From assembly GCA_035547155.1 (NCBI GenBank), contig DASZVJ010000021.1, forward strand, positions 1-13,851: 13,851 nucleotides of DNA, given 5' to 3'. Below, piece by piece: positions 1-7,489 of this stretch. Each line of letters opens with the position of its first letter. Position 1 is the stretch's first letter. The position numbers were made by a program, and so were the translations under genes. The notes below the pieces were generated by a model that had not been told where the DNA came from, did no database searches, and saw only the letters and a list, made by a program, of their open reading frames with translations. Source of the stretch: CAZNMF01 sp035547155. GTDB lineage: Bacteria > Acidobacteriota > Vicinamibacteria > Vicinamibacterales > SCN-69-37.

Positions 1-244
1 GCCCGCCGTGGACGACGAGCGTCGTGTCGTCGATCGATCGGATCTCGATGTCGAGCGCTTCGAGCGCCGCGCGCATGTGGCGTGTGTCGTCGCTCTCGAG
101 CACGCCGGTGAGCGTGCTCGCGCCGTCGGCGAGCGCCGCCAGCGCGAGCGCGCGATTGGTGATGCTCTTGGATCCCGGCACGCGCCACGTCAGCGTCGGC
201 GGCGCGATCAGCTTGTCAATGGTCAACGGTCCGGACGGAATCAT
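1..244 (-). CDS. aroA: 3-phosphoshikimate 1-carboxyvinyltransferase (EPSP synthase), N-terminal part
   Basis: This cytoplasmic enzyme transfers the enolpyruvyl group of PEP to shikimate-3-phosphate, the sixth step of the shikimate pathway. The first 81 codons are visible on the minus strand and the rest lies beyond the left edge. Residues 23-33 read PGSKSITNRAL, the family's N-terminal signature. K26, S27 and R31 match the substrate-binding Lys, Ser and Arg of the E. coli enzyme (K22, S23, R27). SDDTRHM at 51-57 is a second conserved block. The ATG at 244 is chosen because the signature then sits at its usual distance from the N-terminus. No Shine-Dalgarno sequence precedes it. A TATCCT hexamer ends 9 nt upstream, so the mRNA leader may be only a few bases. 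It lies downstream of the CE15 esterase on the same strand, separated by 131 bp of hairpin repeats. Identification is secure; the gene is cut by the window edge. Confidence 0.95.
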   Translation of the reverse strand, partial: MIPSGPLTIDKLIAPPTLTWRVPGSKSITNRALALAALADGASTLTGVLESDDTRHMRAALEALDIEIRSIDDTTLVVHGG

Positions 245-253
245 CGCGGGATG

Positions 254-259
254 AGGATA
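254..259 (-). promoter_or_regulatory. Putative -10 box for aroA
   Basis: On the minus strand TATCCT (4 of 6 to TATAAT) lies 9 nt before the aroA ATG. Usual -10 to start-site spacing would put the transcript start about 3 nt before the ATG. I see no convincing -35. The call rests on this match plus the absence of any AGGAGG-like site. Confidence 0.35.
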
Positions 260-306
260 GTCCGGGCTACGGGCGACAGGCCACGGGCTACACAGATCGC
301 CGCCGT

Positions 307-334
307 CGTAGGGGCAGCCCTTGTGGCCGCCCGG
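307..334 (+). repeat. Dispersed hairpin repeat, copy A
   Basis: Begins GTAGG at 308-312. Arms are GGGCAGCC (312-319) and GGCCGCCC (325-332) around a CTTGT loop (320-324). One pair is an A-C mismatch compared with copies B and C. It lies between the convergently read ends of aroA's 5' region and the esterase 3' end. A second perfect hairpin (339-368) starts 6 nt after it. Confidence 0.8.
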
Positions 335-338
335 AGCG

Positions 339-368
339 CAGAGGCCGAACTTGAAGGTTCGGCCTCTG
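339..368. terminator. Perfect 12-bp hairpin after the CE15 gene
   Basis: CAGAGGCCGAAC (339-350) and GTTCGGCCTCTG (357-368) are exact reverse complements around the 6-nt loop TTGAAG. On the minus strand it starts 7 nt after the esterase stop codon, where an intrinsic terminator would sit. No T-run follows, so it may instead be a stabilising 3' hairpin or the second half of the repeat element whose first half is copy A. Confidence 0.5.
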
Positions 369-375
369 TAGGACG

Positions 376-1731
376 TCAGGCCCCGAAGTACTTCCCCAGG
401 AACTCGACGAACGTCGCCCACTCCGCAGGCGTCGCCGTGTGCGGGCCCGTGTGCAGGTTGAAGCCGAGATCGCCGCTCACGAGCGGCGTGTCCGGCGCGG
501 GATAGTCCGTCGCGCCGAGATCGCGTGTGCCGAGCAGACGATAGACCGGCCCTGCCGCGACTTCGGCGAGGAACTCGCCCTTCGGATCGGACCACTGATC
601 GCCCGTGCCGCCCGTGACGAAGAGCGGACGCGGGGCGATGAGCGCGATCAGCATGTGCGCGTCGACGGGCATCTCGTTCCAATGGCCCGGCCACTGCTGG
701 AACGCGTCCGAGAACTGCCACGGGAAGTTCTGCGCCATGTCGTCGACCGTCTCGCCCCAGTCGCGCCGCGCGAGCGCCGATCCCATCTCGCCCGCGCAGC
801 CGGAGAACACGGCCTTGAAACGCTCGTCCTGTGCCGCGGCCCACAGCACGGTCTTGCCGAGCCGCGAGAAGCCGTAGAGCGCGATGCGCGATCCGTCGAC
901 GTTCGGATCCGATTGCAGATAATCGGCGATGCGGCTCGCGCCCCAGGCCCACGCGGCGATCGTGCCCCACTCGCCCGGCTCGGGCTTCGTCTGCCCGGGC
1001 GCGAGCGTCTGTCCGATCACGCCTTCGGTCCATGCGTCGGCGCGATCGGGTTGGATGTCGTTGTAGCCGACGGTCGCGAAGCCCCAGCCGCGCGCGAGAA
1101 TGTCCGCGGCGTTCGGCGGATCGCCAATCGGCCCGCCGCCGCGCGCGCCGCCCGCACGTCCCGTTCCCGCCGCCGCGCCCGCAGCGCCAGCCGCGCGTCC
1201 GGTTCCCGCCGCCGGCCCTCCCGCTCGCGCCGGGCCGCCACCGAAATTGACGAGCAGGATGATCGGCACACGCGCGGTCGCCTTCGCCGGCGTCGTCACG
1301 GTCACGCGGATCTGCGGCCCATCCGGCCGCGGGCCGACATGTCCGATGACCTGCTTCACGAGCGCCGCGCCATCACGTCCGGCAGGATCGCGGCTCGCCA
1401 CGTCCCACGTGATCTTCGGCGCGTTGGCCGGCACGCGGCCGTAGATCTGCGTTTCGTACAGCTTCAGGATCTCGGCGCGCCTGGCGCGCCACATCGCCGC
1501 GCTCGTCACCTTCCGTCCATCCGCCATCGTCAGCGGATCCGGCAGCGTGTAGGGCGCGACCTTGCCCTCGTCGTAGTTCGAGATGTGCCCGGTCCTGAGC
1601 GCGCGGCGAAGCTGGTTGCCGTTCGCGTCGGTCCCGAGGTTCGTGGCATTGGGATCGGCCGGCGCGGGCGCGTTCTGCGCGACGACAACGATCCCGAGGA
1701 CGAGCACGCCGGCGAGCGTCTTCATCACCAT
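376..1731 (-). CDS. Secreted CE15-like glucuronoyl esterase (alpha/beta hydrolase)
   Basis: A 451-aa exported alpha/beta hydrolase. CE15 enzymes cleave the ester between glucuronoyl side chains of xylan and lignin alcohols. Residues 1-20 look like a signal peptide. GFSRLGK at 287-293 is the CE15 nucleophile elbow with Ser289. MPVDAHMLIALIAPRPLFV (354-372) and the WSDPKGEFLA block (380-389) are typical of bacterial members, and H427 or H431 is the likely catalytic His. The start at 1731 is preceded by AGGAG with a 7-nt spacer. ATG 1725 is an alternative with poor spacing, and the open frame running upstream to 2190 is antisense to gdhA and not part of the gene. Odd: residues 164-200 are a nearly pure Gly/Ala/Arg/Pro stretch with an internal duplication, where relatives have the conserved NFxGNH region. 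It is divergent from gdhA. The family is fairly sure; the substrate is inferred. Confidence 0.85.
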   Translation of the reverse strand: MVMKTLAGVLVLGIVVVAQNAPAPADPNATNLGTDANGNQLRRALRTGHISNYDEGKVAPYTLPDPLTMADGRKVTSAAMWRARRAEILKLYETQIYGRVPANAPKITWDVASRDPAGRDGAALVKQVIGHVGPRPDGPQIRVTVTTPAKATARVPIILLVNFGGGPARAGGPAAGTGRAAGAAGAAAGTGRAGGARGGGPIGDPPNAADILARGWGFATVGYNDIQPDRADAWTEGVIGQTLAPGQTKPEPGEWGTIAAWAWGASRIADYLQSDPNVDGSRIALYGFSRLGKTVLWAAAQDERFKAVFSGCAGEMGSALARRDWGETVDDMAQNFPWQFSDAFQQWPGHWNEMPVDAHMLIALIAPRPLFVTGGTGDQWSDPKGEFLAEVAAGPVYRLLGTRDLGATDYPAPDTPLVSGDLGFNLHTGPHTATPAEWATFVEFLGKYFGA

Positions 1732-1758
1732 GATCGATCTCCTGGAAGCGAGTGATAG

Positions 1759-1787
1759 AGAATACTCGACACATCCGCCCGCGTCAC
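1759..1787 (-). promoter_or_regulatory. Putative sigma70-type promoter for the CE15 gene
   Basis: On the minus strand GTGACG (1787-1782) and TATTCT (1764-1759) are separated by exactly 17 bp, each matching consensus at 4 of 6. The transcript would start near 1752 and carry the AGGAG site at 1743-1739. The -35 box lies next to the gdhA ribosome site, so the divergent genes share this 69-bp region. On the plus strand AATACT (1761-1766) is a possible -10 for gdhA. Confidence 0.4.
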
Positions 1788-1800
1788 GAGGAGCGCGTCC

Positions 1801-3216
1801 ATGTCGCAGCCCGGCAGCATGTTCGACTTCGTCAACCACTACTTCGATCGCGCGGCCGCGGGCACGCCCTATCCCAAAGGCCTGCTCGACGTCATCAAGG
1901 CATGCAACAGCATCTATCGTTTTTCGTTCCCGATCCGGCGGCCGGACGGCACGTTCGAGACGATCCACGCGTGGCGCGTCGAGCACAGCCAGCACAAGAT
2001 GCCCACCAAGGGCGGCATCCGGTACGCACCGTTCGTCGACGAAGAGGAAGTCAAAGCGCTCGCCGCGCTGATGACGTACAAGTGCGCGATCGTCGATCTG
2101 CCGTTCGGCGGTGCGAAGGGCGCCGTGCAGATCGATCCGAAGCGCTATCAGCTCGACGAGCTCGAGCGGATTACACGGCGCTACACGCACGAGCTGATCC
2201 GCAAGAACTTCATCGGCCCCGGCACCGACGTGCCCGCACCGGACTACGGCACGAGCGAGCGGGAGATGGCGTGGATCGTCGACACGTACCTCGCGCTCAA
2301 TCCCGGCGCGCTCGACGGCCTCGGCTGCGTCACCGGAAAACCGATCGCCGAGGGCGGCGTGCGCGGCCGGCGTGAAGCGACGGGACGCGGGCTGTACTTC
2401 GCGCTGCGCGAAGCGTGCAACGTCGCGGAGGACATGCGCGCGCTCGGACTTTCACCGGGACTCGACGGCAAGCGCGTGATCGTGCAGGGCCTCGGCAACG
2501 TCGGCTATCACGCGGCGAAGTTCTGCCGCGAAGGCGGCGCGATCATCGTCGCGATCGCGGAGTACGACGGCGCGATCGCCAATCCGAAGGGCCTCGATCC
2601 CGACGAGGTCGTCGCGCATCGCCACAACCGTGGATCGATCCTCGGCTTCCCCGGCGCGCAGGACATCACGCCAACGGCCGCGGCGCTCGAGCTCGACGCG
2701 GACATCCTGATTCCGGCCGCGCTCGAAAATGTCCTGACGAAGGACAACGCGCCGCGCATCAAGGCGCGCGTCATCCTCGAAGGCGCCAACGGCCCGACGA
2801 CGCCGGATGCGGAGGCGATTTTTCGGGAGCGCGGCCTGCTCGTCATTCCCGACGTCTACGCGAACGCGGGCGGGGTGACGGTGTCGTACTTCGAGTGGCT
2901 GAAGAATCTCTCGCACGTGCGATTCGGCCGTCTCGAGAAGCGGCTGGAGGAAGCGGACGAGGCGCGCTTCGTGCGCGCGCTCGAGACGCTGACGGGCAAG
3001 ACGCTGGCCGACGACGAGCGGCGCATGCTCGTGCACGGATCGGACGAGCAGGACATCGTCAACTCCGGCTTGGAGGAGACGATGATCGTCGCGTATCAGA
3101 GTATTCGGGACGTGTTCAAACAGAATCCCGATCTCGGCGATCTCCGCGCGGCCGCGTTTCGCACGGCGATCGACAAGATCGCGCGGTCGTATCTGGATCT
3201 CGGCGTGTTCCCGTAG
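1801..3216 (+). CDS. gdhA: Glutamate dehydrogenase (Glu/Leu/Phe/Val dehydrogenase family)
   Basis: A 471-aa cytoplasmic enzyme that interconverts glutamate with 2-oxoglutarate and ammonia. The substrate half has PTKGGIRY (68-75) and PFGGAKG (101-107) with catalytic Lys106. GTDVPAPDYGTSE (141-153) contains the likely catalytic Asp148. The Rossmann half has VQGLGNVG (228-235), and Glu254 at the end of the second strand suggests NAD rather than NADP. IPDVYANAGGVTVSYFEWLKN (349-369) is the conserved C-terminal substrate block, split here across the hinge. AGGAG with a 7-nt spacer supports ATG 1801 over the Met at codon 7. It is longer than the usual 410-450 residues, mainly through a charged stretch at about 375-420. 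Glutamate is favoured over leucine or phenylalanine by K94 and the overall resemblance, but substrate is not proven. The stop codon lies inside the palindromic repeat element that follows. Confidence 0.93.
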   Translation: MSQPGSMFDFVNHYFDRAAAGTPYPKGLLDVIKACNSIYRFSFPIRRPDGTFETIHAWRVEHSQHKMPTKGGIRYAPFVDEEEVKALAALMTYKCAIVDLPFGGAKGAVQIDPKRYQLDELERITRRYTHELIRKNFIGPGTDVPAPDYGTSEREMAWIVDTYLALNPGALDGLGCVTGKPIAEGGVRGRREATGRGLYFALREACNVAEDMRALGLSPGLDGKRVIVQGLGNVGYHAAKFCREGGAIIVAIAEYDGAIANPKGLDPDEVVAHRHNRGSILGFPGAQDITPTAAALELDADILIPAALENVLTKDNAPRIKARVILEGANGPTTPDAEAIFRERGLLVIPDVYANAGGVTVSYFEWLKNLSHVRFGRLEKRLEEADEARFVRALETLTGKTLADDERRMLVHGSDEQDIVNSGLEETMIVAYQSIRDVFKQNPDLGDLRAAAFRTAIDKIARSYLDLGVFP

Positions 3217-3280
3217 GGCGGCTTGGGCGGAGCGCCGGGTCTGAAGACCCCGGCGGACTGGGCCACAAGGGCGCCCTTAC
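3213..3280. repeat. Degenerate repeat element / bidirectional terminator, copy E
   Basis: Outer ends read GTAGGGCGGC (3213-3222) and GCGCCCTTAC (3271-3280), nearly complementary. The centre is a strong hairpin, CGCCGGGTCT (3233-3242) with AGACCCCGGCG (3245-3255), broken by one bulged C. Read on the minus strand, 3280-3261 is a diverged form of the dispersed repeat with its CTTGT loop. The stop codons of both flanking convergent genes (TAG 3214-3216 and, on the minus strand, TAA 3279-3277) lie in its two ends. A shared bidirectional terminator is likely, though there is no long T-run. Confidence 0.6.
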
Positions 3281-3486
3281 GCGTCTTGCGCCCGCTCCAG
3301 CGCGTGGCGCGCGGCGATCTGTGCGCGGCGGCGGCGACGCAGCAACTCGGCGTAGACGTCCTGCTTGAGCAGCTTGAAGTTCGGCCGCGCGGGCACGGAC
3401 GGCTGGCGAACGGGCGCCGGTGCGGTCGGCTCGGGCGTGGGCAGCAGGTCGAGCTGGCGGGCAAGGTTTCCATCGAATCGATTCAT
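3277..3486 (-). CDS. Small protein of unknown function (69 aa)
   Basis: I do not recognise this protein. The ATG at 3486 is preceded by AAGGAGG with a 6-nt spacer, the best ribosome site in the window and the main reason to believe it is translated. The product begins MNRFDGNLARQLDLLP and has a Pro-rich linker at about residues 15-35. It ends in a basic helix-forming segment containing five consecutive arginines (RRRRR) and a run of Ala, Gln and Glu. There is no signal peptide or membrane segment. The in-frame extension to 3567 lacks support. It converges on gdhA with both stops in one palindrome, and diverges from the WYL regulator across 176 bp. The basic tail could bind nucleic acid, but that is only a guess. 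It could still be a chance frame with a lucky Shine-Dalgarno match. Confidence 0.6.
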   Translation of the reverse strand: MNRFDGNLARQLDLLPTPEPTAPAPVRQPSVPARPNFKLLKQDVYAELLRRRRRAQIAARHALERAQDA

Positions 3487-3616
3487 ATCGAGCCTCCTTG
3501 CCGAGGGTACGAACCAGGTGTGACAAACCCGGTCATGCCGTCTTTGTGCAAGGGACGTTCCGTTCAACCGCCGCCAGCACGGGTGGCTTTCGCCAGTCCA
3601 GACGGGCCTCAGCCGC

Positions 3617-3622
3617 TATAAT
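3617..3622 (+). promoter_or_regulatory. Putative -10 box for the WYL regulator
   Basis: A perfect TATAAT lies 40 nt before the regulator's ATG, giving a leader of about 34 nt. No clear -35 is seen at 16-18 bp upstream. A closer AACAAT (3649-3654) would give a near-leaderless transcript and cannot be excluded, since the gene has no Shine-Dalgarno sequence. Confidence 0.45.
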
Positions 3623-3662
3623 TTCCAGGGCTTGACCCGGAATTCCCCAACAATCCCGCAGC

Positions 3663-4643
3663 ATGCGCAACGCTGAAGTCATTCGGCAGTGGCAGATCCT
3701 TCGAGAGATCGAGGCGCGTCGTACCGGCGTCACCATCCACGATCTCGCCAAACAGGTCCGGGTCTCGACGCGGACGATTCGCCGCGACCTCCAGGCGCTC
3801 CAGGAAGCCGGGTTCGCCGTCTACGACGAAGGCGAAGAGAACGAGACGAAGCGCTGGCGGCTGGACGTCGCCCCGTTCCGCGCCGTCCAGGAAGGCCTCA
3901 CCGTGGCGGACGTCGCGGCGCTCTATCTGAGCCGCGCCGTCGTCGAAGGCCTGTCGGGATGGCCGCTCGCCGACGAGCTGAAAACCGCGTTCGCGAAGAT
4001 CGAGCACGCACTCAATCCGCGCATGCGCGAGTTCCTGTCGACGCTGCCGCAGGTGATCTCCGCCAAGACCGGACCGCGCGCGCACGCCGGCGTCTCCACC
4101 GCGCTCGTCGACGTCACGCGCCGTCTGCTCGACGCGGCACGCGATCGGCGCGTCGTCGAGATGCGCTACTTTTCTGCAGCCAGCAATCGATCGAAGTCGT
4201 ACGTCGTGCATCCATATCGTCTGGCGCTGGCCAACGGCGGTTTGTATCTGGTCGCGTGGGTGCCGCAGTACGACGAGTTCCGCACGTTCGCCGCGGAGCG
4301 CATCGAGCGCCTGTCGGTCACCGAAGACACCTTCAAGAAGACGCGCGAGCTGCCGGCCGATCTGTTTCGATCGTCGATGGGCGTCTTCTGGGGCGAGCCC
4401 GAGCGCGTCGAGATCGTCTTCGCGCCGCGCGTCGCGCTGGTCGTGCGCGGCCGCGTCTGGCACGAATCGCAGCAGATCGACGATCTGCCCGATGGCGGCG
4501 TGCGCCTCACATTACACGTGTGTAACGACTCGGCGCTGCGCAGCTGGGTGCTCGGCTTCGGATCGGCCGCAAAGGTCGTGCAACCCGCCTCTCTCGCGAA
4601 GGCCATCGCCGACGAATACCGTCAGGCCGCGGCGTTGTATTAG
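3663..4643 (+). CDS. WYL-domain transcriptional regulator (HTH_11 + WYL + WCX)
   Basis: A 326-aa DNA-binding regulator. An N-terminal winged helix-turn-helix (about 5-68) has the recognition helix VSTRTIRRDLQAL at 34-46, typical of the DeoR/HTH_11 type. After a helical linker (about 72-135) comes a WYL domain (about 143-222). Its core strand LYLVAWV (194-200), together with HPYRLAL (183-189), is the ligand-sensing Sm-like fold. A WCX extension (about 245-325) closes the protein. WYL proteins sense small molecules or nucleic acids and act as activators or repressors; the ligand here is unknown. The ATG at 3663 has no Shine-Dalgarno sequence, but the helix-turn-helix begins just after it, so a later start is unlikely. 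Nearest candidate targets are itself, the divergent small gene and the DUF5916 gene downstream. Family assignment is secure and regulon unknown. Confidence 0.92.
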   Translation: MRNAEVIRQWQILREIEARRTGVTIHDLAKQVRVSTRTIRRDLQALQEAGFAVYDEGEENETKRWRLDVAPFRAVQEGLTVADVAALYLSRAVVEGLSGWPLADELKTAFAKIEHALNPRMREFLSTLPQVISAKTGPRAHAGVSTALVDVTRRLLDAARDRRVVEMRYFSAASNRSKSYVVHPYRLALANGGLYLVAWVPQYDEFRTFAAERIERLSVTEDTFKKTRELPADLFRSSMGVFWGEPERVEIVFAPRVALVVRGRVWHESQQIDDLPDGGVRLTLHVCNDSALRSWVLGFGSAAKVVQPASLAKAIADEYRQAAALY

Positions 4644-4670
4644 TAACGAGTTCCGTAGCCCGCAGCCTGT

Positions 4671-4697
4671 CGTAGGGGCGGCCCTCGTGGCCGCCCT
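4671..4697 (+). repeat. Dispersed hairpin repeat, copy B
   Basis: CGTAGG is followed by perfectly complementary arms GGGCGGCC (4676-4683) and GGCCGCCC (4689-4696) around CTCGT. It lies 28 nt after the WYL regulator stop and is preceded by CGTAGCCCGCAGCCTG, a companion sequence similar to text beside copy D. The remaining gap to the next gene (4698-4845) holds only a small CAACCG/CGGTTG hairpin (4730-4746) and no clear promoter. Confidence 0.8.
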
Positions 4698-4845
4698 GTC
4701 CACGTCCTCGACGCATCGTCCCGCAACGTCAACCGTTCCGCGGTTGTCTCCGTCTAAGTTCCCGGGCCACGCAACTTCAGGCCTTCATCCGGGTTCAGTT
4801 TCACGGGACGCGCGTCGCAGTCGCACGCGCAGGGAGGCGTCGCGC

Positions 4846-7404
4846 GTGGGCAAGTGGATTGGCACAGCAGTCGTGTGCCTGGGATGCGCCATTGTCGGTG
4901 CGGCACGGGTGTCTGGCACCGCCGCGCCGCCTGCGCCCGCGGCCGCTGTCGCGACACTCGATGCGCTCGCCATCTCCGCCGGCGCAGGCGCCGTGAAAGT
5001 CGACGGCGATCTCTCCGACGCTGTCTGGGCGCAGGCGCCGACGGTCTCGGAATTCCGTCAACGCGATCCGCACGAAGGTGCGCCCGCGACGCACGCCACA
5101 TCCGTCCAAGTCGTCTTCGATTCCACCGCGCTCTACGTCGCCGTTCGCGCCACCGAGCCCGATCCGCGCACGCTCGTCGGCCTGCTCACGCGGCGAGACG
5201 ACGTGTCGCCGTCGGACTGGCTGTCGGTGTTGGTCGATTCCTTCCACGATCGCCGCACGGCGTTCGAGTTCGGCGTCAATGTCGCAGGCGTGAAGTACGA
5301 CCGCTACTGGTACAACGACACGAACAGCGACGACAGCTGGGACGCCGTGTGGGACGTCGCGACGCGGCGCACGGCCGACGGCTGGGACGCCGAGTACCGC
5401 ATTCCGTTCTCGCAGCTGCGCTTCCGCGCCGGCCGCGCCGACGCGCTCGGGTTCGCGACGATGCGCACGATCGCGCATCTGCAGGAGACGTCGACGTGGC
5501 CGCTGCTGGCGCACAGCGCGAGCGGCTTCGTGTCCTCGTTCGGCGAGCTGCGCGGCGTGCAGCGCAGCGGCCCGCAGAAGCGCCTCGAGCTGATGCCGTT
5601 CGTCGTCGCCGACGTGCAGACCTCGCCGATCGCGTCCGGCGATCCGCTGCGCTCGTCGCCCGATCCCGGCGCGGCGATGGGCCTCGACATGAAATATCAG
5701 GTCGCGCCGGGCCTCACGCTGACCGGCACGGTCAATCCCGATTTCGGCCAGGTCGAAGCCGATCCCGCCGTCGTCAATCTCAGCGGCTTCGAGACGTTCT
5801 TCTCCGAGCGCCGGCCGTTCTTCGTCGAGGGCTCGGGAAATCTGTCGTTCAACAACCTGTTCTATTCACGGCGCATCGGCCGATCGCCGCAGGGCTCGCC
5901 CGACGTGCCGGACGAGGGCTTCGAGACGCAGCCGGCGAACACGACGATCCTCGGGGCCGCAAAGCTCACGGGCAAGGTCGGCAAGTTCGCCATCGGCGGT
6001 CTGTATGCGGTCACGTCGTCCGAGTACGCCCGCGTGGCGGACAGCGCGACGTCGCCGATCGCGCGCACGCCCGTGGAGCCGGTGACGAATTACTCGGTCG
6101 GACGCGTGAGCCGCGAGTTCGCCAACAACTCGCGGCTGAGCGTGATGATGACGAGCACGCGGCGATCGCTCAGCCCCGAGCTGTCGTTCCTGCCGAAGTC
6201 CGCGTTCGTCGGCGACGTCGACGGCGACTGGCGCTTCGGGCGCGGCCGCTACAGCCTGCAAGGCTATTGGACCGGCAGCACCGTGCACGGCTCCGCGGAG
6301 GCGATCGATCGGCTGCAGACGAGCACGGTCCACAGCCTGCAGCGGCCGGACGCGAGGACGCTGACCTACGATCCGCTGCGCACGTCGCTCCAGGGACACT
6401 CCGGCGAGATCAGCCTCGGCAAGATCAGCGGCACGAAGACGCTGTTCAACGTGAACACCGGCTATCGCTCGCCGGGCTTCGACATCAACGATCTCGGCTT
6501 CAGCTCGCGGTCCGATCAGATCTGGCAGAACGCGTGGTTCCAGGTGCGCAGCGACGTCCCGAAGGGTCGCGTCAAGCGCAAGAACATCAACTTCAACCAG
6601 TGGGCGGGCTGGAACTTCGACGGGGACTGGGTCGATCGCGGCGGCAACATCAACTCGCACTGGACGTTCTCGAACAACTGGTCGATCGGATCGGGCTTCA
6701 ACGTCAACGGCACCACGTTCGACGATCGACGCACGCGCGGCGGGCCCGGTGCGTTCGTGCCCGGCAACGTCAACGGCTGGGCGTACGTGAACACGAACGA
6801 CCACAAGATCGTCGCCCTCAATCACGAGACGGACTGGTACAACAACCAGCACGGCTCGTACAACTGGTACGTCTCCAACGGCGTGACGCTGCGTCCGGCA
6901 ACGGCGTGGTCGACGCGGATCTCGCTCGACGTCAGTCACAACGTCGCGGACAGCCAGTGGGTCGCCAACGAAGACGACGCCGGCGGCCAGACGCACTACG
7001 TCTTCGGCCATCTCGATCAGCGCACCGTCAACATCACGCTGCGCGTCGACTACACGGTGCGTCCGACGTTGACGGTCCAGATCTACGGACAGCCGTTCGT
7101 CTCGGCCGGCGCGTACTCGCGCTTCAAGGAGCTGACGAACGGCCGGGCGCCGGCCGACGCGGATCGCTACGCGCCGTACGTCTACGCGGACAATCCCGAC
7201 TTCCGCGTCCGCTCGTTCCGCATGACGAACGTCCTGCGCTGGGAATATCGTCCCGGCTCGACGATGTTCGTCGTCTGGCAGCAGGGGCGCAGCGACGACG
7301 ATGTGTTCGGCGGCCTGCGCTTCGCGCGCGATCTCGGCGCGTCGTTCATCGCGCCGGCCGACAACACGTTCTTGATCAAGATCAGCCGGTGGTTGGATTT
7401 TTAG
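4846..7404 (+). CDS. Outer-membrane protein with N-terminal CBM9-like domain and DUF5916 beta-barrel
   Basis: An 852-aa envelope protein. A GTG start at 4846 is chosen because GGGAGG stands 8 nt upstream and a signal peptide (about residues 1-25) follows at once. The open frame continues upstream to 4492, but that part overlaps the WYL gene and copy B. Residues about 45-235 resemble the CBM9-like sandwich (VKVDGDLSDAVW at 50-61, then YDRYWYNDTNSDDSWDAVWD at 151-170). The hallmark DUF5916 block lies at about 297-332 and includes NPDFGQVEADP and FFSERRPFFVEG. The rest is rich in Asn, Trp, Tyr and alternating residues and ends in ISRWLDF, with the C-terminal aromatic expected of BAM-inserted barrels. 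The molecular role of DUF5916 proteins is not established; glycan binding is inferred from the first domain. The neighbouring CE15 gene makes a polysaccharide role plausible but unproven. Confidence 0.88.
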   Translation: MGKWIGTAVVCLGCAIVGAARVSGTAAPPAPAAAVATLDALAISAGAGAVKVDGDLSDAVWAQAPTVSEFRQRDPHEGAPATHATSVQVVFDSTALYVAVRATEPDPRTLVGLLTRRDDVSPSDWLSVLVDSFHDRRTAFEFGVNVAGVKYDRYWYNDTNSDDSWDAVWDVATRRTADGWDAEYRIPFSQLRFRAGRADALGFATMRTIAHLQETSTWPLLAHSASGFVSSFGELRGVQRSGPQKRLELMPFVVADVQTSPIASGDPLRSSPDPGAAMGLDMKYQVAPGLTLTGTVNPDFGQVEADPAVVNLSGFETFFSERRPFFVEGSGNLSFNNLFYSRRIGRSPQGSPDVPDEGFETQPANTTILGAAKLTGKVGKFAIGGLYAVTSSEYARVADSATSPIARTPVEPVTNYSVGRVSREFANNSRLSVMMTSTRRSLSPELSFLPKSAFVGDVDGDWRFGRGRYSLQGYWTGSTVHGSAEAIDRLQTSTVHSLQRPDARTLTYDPLRTSLQGHSGEISLGKISGTKTLFNVNTGYRSPGFDINDLGFSSRSDQIWQNAWFQVRSDVPKGRVKRKNINFNQWAGWNFDGDWVDRGGNINSHWTFSNNWSIGSGFNVNGTTFDDRRTRGGPGAFVPGNVNGWAYVNTNDHKIVALNHETDWYNNQHGSYNWYVSNGVTLRPATAWSTRISLDVSHNVADSQWVANEDDAGGQTHYVFGHLDQRTVNITLRVDYTVRPTLTVQIYGQPFVSAGAYSRFKELTNGRAPADADRYAPYVYADNPDFRVRSFRMTNVLRWEYRPGSTMFVVWQQGRSDDDVFGGLRFARDLGASFIAPADNTFLIKISRWLDF

Positions 7405-7431
7405 CGGGCAGCGGTCCGCAGTCCGCAGGTG

Positions 7432-7478
7432 GCAGGCTGCGATCAGTCTTCGCCTGCAGACGGCAGACCGCAGCCTGC
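7432..7478. repeat. Inverted repeat between the DUF5916 gene and tRNA-Leu
   Basis: GCAGGCTGCG (7432-7441) and CGCAGCCTGC (7469-7478) are exact complements separated by 27 nt. The 7405-7489 stretch is built of many variants of GCAGTCCGCAG and GCAGCCTGCAG, so it looks like low-complexity repeat filler. It could fold as a terminator for the DUF5916 mRNA or for the tRNA transcript from the other side. No gene is seen here. Confidence 0.5.
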
Positions 7479-7489
7479 AGCCCGAAAAG

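Noticed and set aside
1732..2190. N-terminal extension of the CE15 gene to 2190
   Set aside because: The extra 153 codons lie antisense to gdhA. The signal peptide and AGGAG site fix the start at 1731.
3663..4643. WYL regulator as a marker of a phage-defence or CRISPR locus
   Set aside because: WYL proteins often sit in such loci, but no nuclease, helicase, toxin or repeat-spacer array is present around it.
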